A DNA stretch of 64,000 bases from Dryococelus australis. Lineage: Eukaryota; Arthropoda; Insecta; Phasmatodea; Phasmatidae. Location: positions 108,305,800-108,369,799 of the forward strand of contig CM056993.1 in assembly GCA_029891345.1 (NCBI GenBank), read 5' to 3'. This document shows positions 1 to 12,000 of this stretch, piece after piece. The number at the start of each line of letters is the position of its first letter. Positions within the stretch are counted from its first letter, which is position 1. The position numbers and the translations under genes were made by a program. The notes beneath the pieces were generated by a model that had not been told where the DNA came from, did no database searches, and was given only the letters and a program-made list of their open reading frames with translations.

Positions 1-129
1 GGGAAAGGAGTTTGCAGGAACAAGTAGTTTGTTTCATTGGACCTAAGCCTTCCTCGTTAGAGGGCAGCTTACATACCAAATAAAAGAAAGAAAATCTTTA
101 AACACAGTGTCGTACAAACGGGGTTGCAC

Positions 130-520
130 AAAAAAAAATTTTAAGTTACTACATTATTTATTTCTGTCCTCGAGAAATAAAAAAAGGTGTAGTTAATGGA
201 TGAAAAAGGGGTTTTTATCCCACTCGCAGAGGATTTCTAGCGGGAAAGGTTTGCTGTGGCCCCTGCGGGACGAAGTTAACTGGTCTGTTATTCCAGCCGG
301 TACGGTCGCACCGTAACCTGTTTATACGAGGGACAGAAATGTTTGCGAGCTTTAAGAAAATAAATTCTTATACATCCTACACTAACTCCGGGTTGCTTTC
401 CTACAGGCAAAGACAGGCATAAGAACATACCCTTTCAAAATCATTCATGACAATGCAAGACATTCAAAGAACAAGTAATTGCCTACTATTTGCTTGAGTC
501 TTAAGGTTATTAGGTATACA
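130..520. repeat. Left-end repeat shared by the two gypsy copies (copy 1)
   Basis: This segment aligns with 48230-48560. Shared stretches include a CGAGAAATAAAAA block, CCCACTCRCAGAGGATT, and GCGGGACGAAGTTAA followed by TGGTCTGTTATTC. It lies at the 3' end of the minus-strand element in both copies, so it may be LTR or 3' untranslated sequence. No TG...CA boundaries could be fixed. Confidence 0.7.
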
Positions 521-2748
521 TGAATTGCATGTGGAAAGAAATCTTATAATTAGTTTGCATTAATTGGCTGTACATGATCACTCTTAAGCGATCATAAGGT
601 TAACATCTTTTATGGCTAAGTTATACATTGGAATTGTTTTTCTGAACGTGGGTTAACACACGTTACATGAGCTTACTTTCTAGGACATGATTCCCTTGTA
701 TAGCAGGATAGGATAAACAATTACATAGTTTGCTTAAAGTTTCCTATTCTTACAAGCTAGGTTACAGGGTATATGCACATGGTTATTTGTGCGCTGTGGG
801 AGGGGTTTATGCAACAGGTAAGTGTGTGCCTCATCATATTACATAAAGTTTACGCTCAGCTGTGTGAGCTTGGTATGGGTTTGCATAATTCTGTTGGTGC
901 TCAGCCTCAATTACCCCGCAACATAGAAGGGGTTTTCACTAACGTGAAAGTTACTTTACATGCGTATAAGGGTGAGCGGCTGCTCTCGAACAATCAAAAG
1001 GGGTTGCATAGTACACTTGCTATAATAAGTAAATTAAGTTTCATTACGTAAGTGGAGGTTTACTATCCTCTGTTCAACTAGCCTAACCTACAAAATTATA
1101 AAATACAATTTTTATTTCCCTTTTGTAGTTATAGGCGGGATTACAATAAATCATTCTTGCTAGCTAACATTATTTGCATACATAGGTGGGAGGTTTTCTC
1201 GCTACCTTGAATTTCACTAAGTCTAGACTAAAATATTCTCAACATCCTCCTATTGAGGTTATGGTGGATTACAAAAGTCTTACTTGACTAACACTTAGGC
1301 CTAACAGGTACAGACGTAACACTTCGGGGTATGCGTAATTATCACCGTAATCTATGCATGTGGCAACCATTTTGGCCGTGTGGGGGGGGGGGGGGGGCGG
1401 CGGCTATTTTTCTCGTGGTTTGTAGCGTACAGGGTATCTGACTCATCCAGAGTAGATAGGTTACATCTGCCATGCTGTGACGGCAGTGCATATCACATTC
1501 GAGAAGGCATCTCGGGGTTACATAATTCTCATGACACAATATCTAACCTAATGCAGAGTTTCCGTTACAATTGCAATATTCAACTCACGCTTAACATCTA
1601 GAGATTACATGGGGTTTTCCTCATTAGGAAGTTCACTAGGCTTACATTTCTACTTTAATGATTAAAATTTTCAGTGTCAATGTTAAACACCTAACCTTAC
1701 AAAACATCACTGGGTCGTGTCTTCTGTTACGTGTGGGTTTCACCATAGCGAAAAAGAATTAATTAAAAAATGTAACAAGAAATACAAGAGGGTTTAAAAT
1801 GTACGCAACCTCTACAGAATTGACACTTTGAATTTCACAAGCTTCACAAGGAGCAGGGTGATTAACATTTTATATAAATAACATTTTTAAACAATTAGGA
1901 AATTTTATAATTTTACGAAGGTTGGAAATTTCCTGAGTGGCGTACTCACTGTGATTTCTTGCCTCATGCTCTTATACAAGTTACAGGGGGTTCTTTACAC
2001 AATATCACCCAGTCGCATTGTGAGGAATGGAGAGGGTTTAGTTGTGGTTATGTTCACAGGCCTGCTGATAGGCTTCGGTTTCACAATCGTACTTCCTAAC
2101 AGTGCTCGTGGAGTTTATTGGCTTTACGTTAAACATTTCATACTGATATTGAAAATAGCAACAACCAAATTTTCACTTTATCATTAATACTTGCATTATG
2201 TGACCATTAAGAGGATTTACAGGGCAATTGTAGACATCAATTTTCCAGTCTGCTTAGAGATCTGATGCTATGTTAATTTTTCCTCCGGCAAACAAAAATT
2301 TCTTGTTTAGCAAACTAGGGACCAAGTACAAGGTTTAAATTTCATGTTTTTCTTACGTTACTTTACTGGTGTTTATTGATAGGAGGTTGACTACGTTAAA
2401 TGGGACACACTTATTATTGTGTAGGATCTTGGTTCCTATCAATCCAATTGTGCTTTTTTGAATTCTCAACCTTAAAATCAAAAGTTACAAGATTACAGGG
2501 TACACAAAATAAAACTTTCTCTTGGGTGGTGACGCAAGTACTTCTCGTAGCACTGCCTAATCTTGACTGGCTAGGATTTGTATGGTGCGTATTGACACCT
2601 AGCCATCCCTACTAGATAGCTACGAGTTCTTGCACTCTCGTTTGCCTTAGGGTTCGGGCATTTCTATCGGCAATCACTCCCTACTAGGTTATATACTTGT
2701 GGTTACATGGAGGCGCGATAGTCTAAATAACTGGCCTCAGCCAGGTAC
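521..2748. other. Non-coding part of gypsy copy 1 with a recurring short motif
   Basis: I see no credible gene here. The sequence repeats variants of GRTTACAKGGG near 760, 1514, 1603, 1979, 2216, 2491 and 2701, and the same motif occurs at 48553 in copy 2 where the shared left end stops. A 16-base G homopolymer sits at 1382-1397. Short open frames in this stretch have no recognisable similarity. Confidence 0.4.
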
Positions 2749-3294
2749 TCACTCTGACATTGTTGCTGGTGGAGGGCGCTGACGTTTTGTTGCTCTGCGC
2801 TTCATTGGGCGCCCTTTTTTGTGTGGTGCTGCGGCAGGGGTGGCAGGCCAGCGGAATACAGGAGGTACCCTCCATGGCGCTTCCCTGTAGCGCCTGGTGT
2901 CATGGCATGTGCGCCTAGCACGTAGAGGGGCCACTTGTGATGTGGGCCCGGTGGTTGTAAACAGCATGGGGCCAGCATCCCAGGGGCTGGAGGCGTCTGC
3001 TGTAGTAAAAACTGCTGCATTTGTGGGCATATCTGCTTTGTGTACTATGACTGTACTGCAGGTGGTATCTACTTCTACTGATGTTGCCAAGGACTGCAAT
3101 AGACTTTCTTCCGCGGCTCGTCCATTATCTCCATTCTTGCCTGGGATCGGGTAGGAAGGGTAGGGTAGCAGCGCGTGCATCCTAGAATCCCTATCCTGCG
3201 GGGGCTCCACCATTTCGGGGGGAGGCGTTGCCGGGACCGATTCTGGTGGGAGTGGGAATTCTGCAGCGTCCAGGTCGTGGTCCAGTGTAGGCAC
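2749..3294 (-). CDS. Proline-rich retroelement reading frame
   Basis: This is a 181-residue open frame on the minus strand, about 700 bases downstream of the protease remnant of gypsy copy 1. It is rich in Pro, Ala and Thr and ends in a basic tail with RPMKRRATKRQRPP. Its segment around PPPEMVEPPQDRD and LLPYPSYP is clearly related to the shorter minus-strand frame at 51609-51806, so the two copies share it. It shows no zinc-binding or catalytic motif. It could be the tail of a pol polyprotein, a linker or an accessory product. Conservation of the frame between two decayed copies suggests it was once coding; present function is doubtful. Confidence 0.45.
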   Translation of the reverse strand: MPTLDHDLDAAEFPLPPESVPATPPPEMVEPPQDRDSRMHALLPYPSYPIPGKNGDNGRAAEESLLQSLATSVEVDTTCSTVIVHKADMPTNAAVFTTADASSPWDAGPMLFTTTGPTSQVAPLRARRTCHDTRRYREAPWRVPPVFRWPATPAAAPHKKGRPMKRRATKRQRPPPATMSE

Positions 3295-3985
3295 TTCTTC
3301 AGCCGCAGAGAAGGCTGGGAAGACTCACGCAGCGAGTGCGGTCGATGTCTCAGTTGATTCCTGGCGCTTGACAGCCAGGGAAGGGTGCTGGGGGAGTACG
3401 CTGTCTAATAGTCATTCTCTCTGTGGAGGTAGAAGGGGGGTATCCCTTCACTAACTATGCTCTCGCGGTTTGGTTGTCGGGAGAAAGATCTGCAGGATCG
3501 CACCACAATGGTTCGGGTTGGACACTATGTGGTGTTCGGTGGGATTTAAACTGCGAAGTTTTACTCAAGTTATACCGATATCTCGTTCCAGCTTGGGGAT
3601 TTATTACCTTCTCCCAATAATTTATGGAATCCAGGAGGGCTGACATTGTGGTCAGATTGGAGGCAGGTTTCGAGGGTGATGACCGGATGGGCATGCCCCT
3701 GCGAAGATCCTGCCTACTGCTATCCTGGTCTTGGTTGGGAGGTGGCTGCCGGGGTACAAAGCCAGATGACGTCTGTTTCAGCTCCTGTAGGCTAGGTAGC
3801 CTTAAACTCGGGGCAAGTTGTACCGGGGGCGTGGGATTTGGGTTCGGTTGTTGTCGGGCCCTAAGGCGCCTGACTCGTTGGGCCTAAGTGGGAGTTCTAT
3901 TCCTCAATGCGTGGGGAAATTGTATGGAGTCAACTTGCAAAGTAGCAATCAAACTGGAGCTGGGGGAAGGGTAGCCTGAATCACT

Positions 3986-4400
3986 TCACCTCTCCAGTTG
4001 ACTACCAAGCCCTTGTGACCACCTTGGGTGGTATCTTGTCACCTGCAATTGATTGTTGCATTCTTGCTCTCGCAACCAGGGCCACCCCAATATCATTTGT
4101 TCTCCCAGATAAGAGGCCACTAGGAAGGGAGTTCTAATGTTACGATTGTATCCCTGCAAAGTAAGGGTAATTTTGCCAGACAAACATGGATGGACCTTGT
4201 CATGGGCCGTTAGGTTGGTAGGTGTCACGCTGGCCCTTTGGCTCTGTGTGAGCAATGTACCATTAATAAAATTGTGGTCGGCAACTGTGTCCAACACCGC
4301 CATAACAACTGTATTGCCCAGTTGGACTCGTAAGCGGGGCTCGTCTCCGCATGAGGAGGGGAGGTATTTAACATTTGTAAATGGGCCGCAGCTTCTTTAG
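3986..4400 (-). pseudogene. Retroviral-type aspartic protease remnant (gypsy copy 1)
   Basis: The minus-strand frame shows the two hallmarks of a retropepsin: an active-site-like VLDTVADHNFI and, about 60 residues later, MILGWPWLREQ, matching the family ILG.DWL flap-end motif. In the family the first motif is D[TS]G[AS]; here Gly is Val, which should disable the enzyme. In active elements this domain dimerises to process Gag and Pol. The fragment lies upstream (minus-strand left) of the proline-rich frame and downstream of gag, as expected, but is separated from gag by the inserted repeat at 4500-6285. Confidence 0.7.
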
Positions 4401-4499
4401 GCTGGGCCGGCATTTGAGAAAGGCGGGGACGCAATAATGGGCTGACGCCACCTAAGAGCCAGTGGCAGGCAGACCATGATGGCACTCGCCGCCCTCAAT

Positions 4500-6285
4500 A
4501 GCACGTGTTGCAGTACCTCTGCACGAACTTTCCCAAAACGGGATAATTGTTTTCAGTGTGTTTTGGCTTTTCTTTTCAGGATAAGAATGTGTTATAAAGT
4601 GTAATATGTTCATTTCCTAAATACTGTGCAATGTATGTTTTTCAAATTTAAAATGCGCGCTGCACCAAAGAAGATGACTCTTGAGATTGAAGTGATAACA
4701 CCTTCAAAAGACAGTTAATTAACAACAATATTTCGAGATTTAAATTGCTTGTATAATTCTGTATTAAAATGATTTGTTTACCATTTAATTTCATATTTTG
4801 ATAATCATTTACTCGGCGTACATAGCACTTCCGCTTGTGTGAACCCCGTAGGCAGCCATGGTAGGTCCATGCGACCTCTGGATCTAGGTAGTCGTCTTAG
4901 GAGAGTTGGTAAGGTAAGATGCTGTCACATACGCATTTCATATTTTTACACTGAGTTAGATTTCCATAGTGTCCTGTAGTATACCGGTTAACCTTTGCTT
5001 TGCATACGTTTTGCAAGACATCCCCAGCGTAATGCTATCCGCTTGAATAATTATTTATCGCCCTTGTGGCTTTTCCTACTAAATGAGAAGAGATAATGTC
5101 GGAGAGACCATGGCACCCGCACAACTTGTGTATCAGGTGCCATCCGCCCATGTTAAGGGCTTTTTACTGTACCTTCTGCTTAATTGCAACAAGCAATATT
5201 GAGGGTAATATTTGTATGTGCTTATTTCAGGGTTTTGGTCATGTTTGTGTTACAGCCACATCGCCCACAGCCACGTGGTTAGCTACCGCCAAGTCCGTAT
5301 ATCCGCCATCGCCGTGTTTATAGAACTAATTCTTGTAATATCATGTGCACCGTAATTTATCTCTGGGTTATATTTATTGTTTTTATTCAGGGTTCTTGTA
5401 TTTTTCATATTTGATGCTTTTTGTGTGACCACGCGATCAATTCATATGTTTGGATTTTCCTGCCATCAGATGCGCTAAGAGCTTTTGAACGCTTGCATCG
5501 TGAAGGGAGTAAATTTCCTAACACAGCTATCATTTTGGCCTGTAACAATTTACCGAATTTCACGAGAAATTATGCATTTTACATCTGCACACGTGGTCTG
5601 CTAAGAACTTCATCCAACAGCATCCGCGCTATCTAACACTGTTTTCTCACATCTGCATGTTTATTTTGCCATGGTCATCAAATGATATTTATGTATTTTT
5701 GTACGGCAGTATTATTTTCCATTCTAACCCGCTATGTGTGTTGACTGTCGCCACACATCACGTGGTTCGGGGACGTTGTCCCGACGGGTAGGCATTGGTG
5801 ACGAGGATAAACGCACATGGTATTGTTCATATTCACCCTCCGTGTCCTGTCTACTGAAAAAATCTTTAGAAACACCTTTCCTTGTGGAGGCTGTGTTCTC
5901 AGACAGCACAGAGAATCATCCATCTAGGAGTGGGCAAGTTGAGTAAACATGCTGGGGTAATCATCCACCGGAACTGGCTAGTCACGTCCGAGGTAACCGT
6001 AAAATTCATTTTCGCATGAGATGTAACTTGGTTAAATGAACCCAATCTTACCAGTGTAAACTTATGTATTCTTGTAGCATCTGAACCCAGCGCCTCACCA
6101 GTGTTTGAAAGTGACATGTTTAGTATTGAAAGTGTTTTGTAAGTACGCATGGGGAGACGAGCTCACAGAACCCACAGTATCTCCGAGATCGCCGAGTTTC
6201 AAAGTGCCGTGTATAGGAACCAACGCTGGCGCCCATCTACCAGTAAGTAAACAATGTATTCGTTCATCTTTGTGTCTCACCCGAC
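4500..6285 (+). mobile_element. Dispersed 1.6-1.8 kb repeat family A, copy 1
   Basis: This segment aligns along its length with 39955-41622 in the same orientation. Shared blocks include CATAGCACTTCCGCTTGTGT near 4821 and 40248, CCTTCAAAAGACA near 4701 and 40140, and TGGCGCCCATC near 6227 and 41567. Similarity begins near an ACGTGTTGCAGTAC / ATGTGTTCCAGTAC block and stops at TGTGTCTCACCCGAC in both copies. TGGCGCCCATC resembles a primer-binding site, so the unit could be a long LTR plus leader, but this is inference. It splits gypsy copy 1 between protease and gag. No conserved coding frame is seen and no target duplication was found. Confidence 0.7.
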
Positions 6286-6688
6286 TGTATTAGTGCTTGG
6301 CGCCCTGTTGTCTGCCTTCCATTTCCCCCTTCCAGCCGGGCAGGGCAAGCTCCCGAGTAGTGTTGTCCTTGATAGTCCCAGCAAGGGGAGGGAGCGATGG
6401 AGGGGAGGTGGGGCGCAGCCTTCTGGAGTCCGTAGGGGTGAAGGGGTTATACTTTCTGGAGCTTACCGGGCCATACTGTCCCTGCGGTAATGTTCAGGTC
6501 ATGGCATTGGCAGTCCTGAGTTAGTTGTTTCACGTGGACCGGGGTGCACATAAATGGGGCGTGGGATTAGAGGCCTCCCATTTGTTATGTTGCGGTTTCT
6601 CTCTGCATTACTGTTCCCACGAAGGGGGCCACATGTCTCAGGGGTTAAGTGACTGTGTGTTGGAAGGGTGGGGAGACAAGCTGCGTGC

Positions 6689-6754
6689 CTACTGGGAATG
6701 GCACTTCGGGCAATCCTTGTAGTGCCAGCCCGGGCAGTACCAGCAACGTGGCAA
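6689..6754 (-). pseudogene. Gag zinc knuckle (CCHC-like), gypsy copy 1
   Basis: The minus strand encodes CWYCPGWHYKDCP, a Cys-X2-Cys-X3-His-X3-Cys arrangement close to the Gag zinc knuckle Cys-X2-Cys-X4-His-X4-Cys. Such knuckles bind element RNA. It lies about 200 bases downstream of the gag core, the usual place, but reads in a different frame, so at least one frameshift separates them. Confidence 0.6.
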
Positions 6755-6946
6755 GGGAACTGCAGAAGTTGGCAAGTTTGCGTCGTGCCCTGCAGGTAGT
6801 CTGGGGAAGGGGGCTGGGCCGTTAGCCTTGACGCATGCCATCTGTTCTTTCCAAGGGAGGGAGCACCCATTCACCTTCAGCTCCCTTGCTATGTCTATCA
6901 GCTCGTTGACCGTGTGGGGCCGGGATGTGATTAATAAATTTTGTAG

Positions 6947-7264
6947 TTAGGGGAGGAGGGTGCGGGTGATACTTGTGACGTGCTGCCATTCAGTCTGATC
7001 GGGGTATACCCGTTTATGAAGGCGTTCTTTGCACCTAATAAAGAGCTCTACCTCCTCGTCGTGCCTTTGCACGCGGCAGTGTAAATCTGCTATTAGATTG
7101 TTAAGGATCTCATTGCCGGAAAAAGGAGAAATAAGCTGGGCCTTGAATTTGTGGCCTTCCACGAACTCACTGTATTTCTCCCACCACTTTCTGGTGGGAC
7201 CGGTGAGGTGTTGGTGAGCTCGGGCCATCCATTTTTTTGCATGGGATTCCAACAGCTGTTCCAA
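6947..7264 (-). pseudogene. Retrotransposon Gag core domain, gypsy copy 1
   Basis: This 105-residue minus-strand frame matches the retrotransposon Gag pattern: a WMARAHQHL helix, then LTGPTRKWWEKYSEFV (the conserved A..WW/W..F region), a FSGNEILNNLIADL segment, and a spaced acidic/aromatic pattern EEVELFIRCKERL. Gag forms the particle that packages element RNA. It lacks the amino-terminal part and is cut off from its zinc knuckle by a frame change. Copy 2 of this element (48230-52345) ends before reaching this domain. Confidence 0.7.
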
Positions 7265-7411
7265 AAATTTGTTGCTCCAAACACAGCGTCAACTAAAGCT
7301 GGAAAATTCTTTTTGCCACAGGTTACACAGTATACTTCCTAATTGACCGTAGTACTTTACTTTTTGTCCAGCTTGAAAATCCACTCCTATTTTTAGTCAA
7401 ACATTATTTCC

Positions 7412-7540
7412 CGCCTTGGGACAAGTCCTATGCAGGTACCAGAGCTCGCCACATCAAAAACATTTCCTTTCGGATACCATACACATGTTTTGCTTACAGT
7501 CTCTTGCTGCATGTCCCTGAATGACAATTGTTACACAGCA
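7412..7540 (-). pseudogene. Two degenerate CCHC zinc knuckles
   Basis: On the minus strand, knuckle one reads CNNCHSG and, after a one-base shift, GHAARDCK; knuckle two reads KCF, a stop, CGEL and HRTCPK. Both resemble Cys-X2-Cys-X4-His-X4-Cys modules of retroelement Gag or of CNBP-like nucleic-acid-binding proteins. They sit just upstream (minus sense) of the Gag core at 6947-7264, the wrong side for the same gag gene, so they probably come from another element or a processed CNBP-like copy. Confidence 0.45.
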
Positions 7541-7646
7541 CTGAAAAACCATGCTGCTCGACATCCTGTATAGGTGAAACTTGCCCGGACGATTAATAAC
7601 CGTATTGATAATGTGTTTTTGCAGATTTCATTCTGACATGAATTGA

Positions 7647-8126
7647 AGGCGAATTCGTTCTTCTGGTTATTACCCGAGGAAAGTTTATCGTAATATTGTG
7701 TCTTTTACTAAGGATATCAATAAAGATGATAGGTCTTGGACATTTAAGTTTCTTGTTATAGAAGAGTTTTTTTTTTTTTCCTTCTCCTTCTTCTTCCGTT
7801 TTGGTCTTCAAGGAATAACTGCTAAAGTTGGTAGTGGTTTGTTGGAAATGTGTTTCTTCAGAAGGTCTCATGACAAGAAGGAGCCTGCACCAAAGGATAT
7901 TAGTGAAATTGATCCAAACAGGATAATCTGTTGGAAGACTTTTCCAGTTCATGAGCGCAAGGCAGACAATGCTGCTGTAATTAGTGTTTTTGGAAATGTG
8001 TCTATGTATTCACGCGAGAAGATTAAGATGGAACTTGGTTATCAGATTTGGTTGTATCGGAAATTAGTTGATACTACTGACGACGTGCATATTCTTGGTC
8101 ATGTGGAATTGTTTTTAAATCCATGA
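7647..8126 (+). CDS. Unrecognised reading frame with nearby poly(A) signal
   Basis: I do not recognise this protein. An open frame runs from 7647 (just after a TGA) to TGA at 8124-8126. The first in-frame ATG is at 7848, giving about 92 residues; there is no ATG for the longer version. The carboxy-terminal part has normal coding character and ends in DDVHILGHVELFLNP, while residues from a T-rich stretch (7767-7800) give a low-complexity Phe-rich run. AATAAA follows at 8154-8159, only 28 bases after the stop. It faces the viral-type polymerase at 9058-12467 tail to tail, so it may be a gene of the same Polinton/adintovirus-like element, or the 3' exon of a host gene. Both are inference. Confidence 0.4.
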   Translation, partial: RRIRSSGYYPRKVYRNIVSFTKDINKDDRSWTFKFLVIEEFFFFSFSFFFRFGLQGITAKVGSGLLEMCFFRRSHDKKEPAPKDISEIDPNRIICWKTFPVHERKADNAAVISVFGNVSMYSREKIKMELGYQIWLYRKLVDTTDDVHILGHVELFLNP

Positions 8127-9057
8127 TTGAGTAATTTATTATTTTATTTTGTAAATAAAGTTTGTAGGTACGGAATATTTACTGCTGGGTTTTTTTTTGG
8201 AAGGGGGGTGGTACATTGAGGACATCACACTATAGACACTCAAAAAGTGCATCTTTCAAAAATCCTATTATTAAAATTAATAGCAAAATTTATGGGATTT
8301 GTTGCGAAATACATAAACAAAGCATAACAGTTATCTGCTTTAGAAAACATTCGCGCATGTGTTCATTTTGTATTTTGCTTACATCCGCTGCTAGATAGAA
8401 AATACAAAACACCAAATTACCAAATACATCACCATTTTTGTATACAAAATTGGGTCACGTGATAATTTTCTCAACAAAATCTGCCATTTCGGACATGGCC
8501 TGAGATGAGACAGAGTCCGACGTGCTTCAGTGGACGAAAATGGATGTTTCGCGCAGGTCTCTGTGACAGACTGACAATTTAAAGAGTTAAACATCAGCTC
8601 ACACGGTTCAGCGATAGTCGTACCGTATCACTGCCTGTTAAACTACACACTTTACAGCTTCGCCTGGCTGCCGCACGGATAAGCCGGAAACTGGTTAAGC
8701 GAAGCACATTAAGTGGGAGTGTACTGTGTTTACAAAAGAAATATACACATCTTGTTTCTTGTCACTTTTTTCTTCATCACAGTTATAAACACACACACAC
8801 AACAGGTTGATGGTTCAGGCAACGAGTTAGCTCTTCCTGCGCAGCGGGATGTGCTGCGTGATGAACTCGTTCATAGAGATCCTTTTAAAGCTGGTAGATG
8901 GTGTTTGCTGGCGCTGCAGATATGACTTCGCATCTTGTGCAAACAGATGATGTGGAGTAGCAAGCAAATGTTTACCGGACAATGTTTAATGCGTGATGTT
9001 GTAGATTGCATGCTGCATTTGTTGGATTGCAAGCTGTAGGTGTGGAATGGTAGGAGA
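8127..9057. other. Unassigned spacer between unknown gene and polymerase
   Basis: It holds an AATAAA signal (8154-8159), a short T tract near 8191-8200, and a (CA)n tract near 8793-8801. A 70-codon plus-strand frame at 8713-8925 starts with a hydrophobic segment but matches nothing I know. No element termini are recognisable. Confidence 0.4.
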
Positions 9058-12000
9058 CTATATTGCTGAGCAGGTTAATTTACGCAGGAATTTGATAATG
9101 TCCCCAAGGTAAAGTCGAAACATTATCCCTCTCGATATAGCATTGGTCATTACTTGACAAAGCAACCTTAGTAACACGTTCTGTGAAGATATTGTGGGCA
9201 CACAAACGGAAATGATTGGGTCTCCATAACCTGTGAATTTTGCACGAGACATTCAAAATAATCCTCATACAGGAGCGACTGCAACACATTGGCTTTTACA
9301 CCTTTAGCTTTACGCATATGTTACTCATTCAAAAAAGGTTGTGTAAATTTTAGGATGTACATCTATAAAGTGTGTGATGTGCCCAGCACATTCATCCTTC
9401 ATAACACCTGTAACACCTTTATTTACTAAGGGGAACTTGTGCAGATTATCTGGTGCATAATTGATAGTGTAAAACCGTGTAGCCAAATCAGAGGAAATAG
9501 TTACGTACACATTGTGACAGTTTACTTAATATATAAGGCTATCTGTATCACAGCATACCAGATGCAAAGTTGGCTGAGGAAATTTCTCTTGCGTATAATT
9601 ATAATGAAAGTCTTGTAGAAACAATGCATCCAGAATGACAGCACCAGAATACAAAGTTCTGTTAAATGTAACAGATATGTTGACCATTTTGATTAAGACC
9701 AAATTCTCATCTATCATTTGCCTTGCCTTGAATGTCGGATGCCCAATCAATTCTGCTTCAGCGTTTTCCCTTGTACAATATGATATTTCTGCGGCGCAAG
9801 TGTGAAAAGCAAATTTCCAGTCTTGCCGTTCGGCGGTATGGCACTTACTAGAGCAAGAGACAGGTCTGCTAGCACATCATGACTGTCAACGAGAAAATAC
9901 AAATCAACTTCCGTGAAAAAACTTGTATCCCGGCATTATCTATGTTGGCAAAATCCCACGTTGGAAATTAATTTGACTCAACGCACTCAAAACTACCAAT
10001 CTGTAACTTGCACTTCAGTGTGTGGCTGTACTGTCTATTGACGTTGAAATAGCAAATTTTATTTCTCTGCCAATATGGGGTCGTATTTTTCTCCCATGTA
10101 AATATTATTATGTTCCGCGTGCCTTCTGGAAACCTGGGTAATCACACCCCTGAACCCGCACTCTCCAAAGAGATACTTAACCACATCCATCAACAACTCT
10201 AGCTGCACACCAATTTTTAGTAAAAAAGCATCCCAAGAGAGAGAAGGAGCTGTGACGAACATTGCGGAGTCAAGACCATATTCTCCCAAACATATGGTTC
10301 TGAAATTCTCTTATATATCTGCCAACAAACACATGTCCCAACATAAGTACTGTATTCTATGTTCCATTAAATTTTGACAGTTGAACACATTCTACACGGA
10401 TTGAGCATGAGCATATTCCTCATCGCTTATGCCCTCACCTTTCATTACATTATGAAATGCATCCTTTGGTGGAAGTGAGGTAGTTGAGACTCTCAATAGA
10501 TTTACCAAAGTCATAAGGAAATATGCCCTTTCTTTTTGTCAATTAAAATTGAGTGTTGTCTGGAAACTGTGACCGGGTGATAGCCATCTGTGCAGAAGAC
10601 AAATTATCTGCCAATGTGTCCAGTTATGCATTCATGAAATTAAATGAGTCCATGAAATGCAATTGTACAACTCGCATACCTCCCCGAGAGTTTCTCCTAC
10701 GTGGAATGTGTTTTGTGATACACTTACAATTTTCAAGGTGGTTCCAATCACCTTTATTGCATCTGTATTTTCGATTACCATGCTTCCATTGGGCTGCATG
10801 ATGCGTTGTGAAGCTAATGGTTTCATTAAAAAGTGGGCATCATAGTTCTGCAGATTATGAAAAACAGCGACAAGTTGATTCTTTTTTAGTCTGAACAATA
10901 GATTGCATTGATTATGTGCACTGCCTCTGATTGCGCCTTTCAAATGATCATGGTCAATCACAAAAACTTCACAGAGCAGCTTATTGCAAATATGACAACT
11001 TGTTTGAACCATGTCTAACCCTCTCAGCTATTGTCATTGGCTTCATCATTGGAACCATTGTGCTTTATATGTCTGCAACCCACATTGTCAACTTTAACTA
11101 ATTTTTCAACCATCTTGTATACACAATTTTCACCTACAAACCTGTGATACTGGGTTAAAGTGGAATCGTAAGCACAGATGAGCAAAATGCTACAAGCATA
11201 TGGATCATGTTTGTTGATTGTTGTTGTGCCACTAACATTATGGAGTAAGCAAGAGGACATGGGTTTCAAATAAGCTTCAGTATCGCAATATGCAATAAAA
11301 CCCATTCTTTACTGCTTGGAAAAATTACTTAATTAAATGTACTTAATTTCCTCAGTTGGGAAAGTACACCGAACAGCATCATGGTGTTGACACAAATCAT
11401 TATGGTTTGTGAGTTTCTCCTCACTTGATTAGTACTGTAGGCAGTGCTCACAAACAAATTTTTTGCGCTTCATCTTACTCAACTGAGTGTAAAGTAAATT
11501 TGTTAAATCTTTAATCATTACAAAATGTAAATGGGTGGTACTACCACTAGCACGAATAGCTAACATATTCACATGACGCTCACATCACAGGAGAAATGTG
11601 AATGGGTACGATACACCCTTCCCTAGCATTATCAAATGCTTCGTCAAAAGTATTCCCATCCTTTTCTCTCACAGAATACACATTAACGGAAACATTATTG
11701 AGCTCCTAAAAATGGTTTGATTTTATAACACTACGGGAGCCGACAATCTTTTCATATTCAGAACCCATTGAGGTTCTGGATACGAGGAGGATCTGTTGAC
11801 ATTAATTATAGCAAGAAACAAACTTACTACAATGGCGTAGAGGAAGCATTCTTCTTTTGCACCGTTCACATTGAAGCAGGCCCTCTTTGTTTGCAATGAA
11901 ATGAGGTAGGTTTGTGTGAGAAGCACCTACGGTGAAAAGTCTGTACTGCGAAAAGTGTACATCCATTTGTAGTATCAGCTTCGTTCCCCAGCTGCTGCAT

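Larger units (their letters stand above)
130..7270 (-). mobile_element. Degenerate Ty3/gypsy retroelement, copy 1 (composite)
   Basis: Reading the minus strand from right to left gives gag (6947-7264), a CCHC zinc knuckle (6689-6754), an aspartic protease remnant (3986-4400) and a proline-rich reading frame (2749-3294), which is Ty3/gypsy order. A shorter copy lies in the same orientation at 48230-52345. The two copies align by eye at 130-520 with 48230-48560, around 3170-3540 with 51700-51935, and around 6430-6670 with 52110-52345. The element is interrupted at 4500-6285 by an unrelated repeat. No reverse transcriptase or integrase is legible between protease and tail, so that part is deleted or too decayed. 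The outer limits are estimated, because no LTR pair or target duplication was found. Confidence 0.7.
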
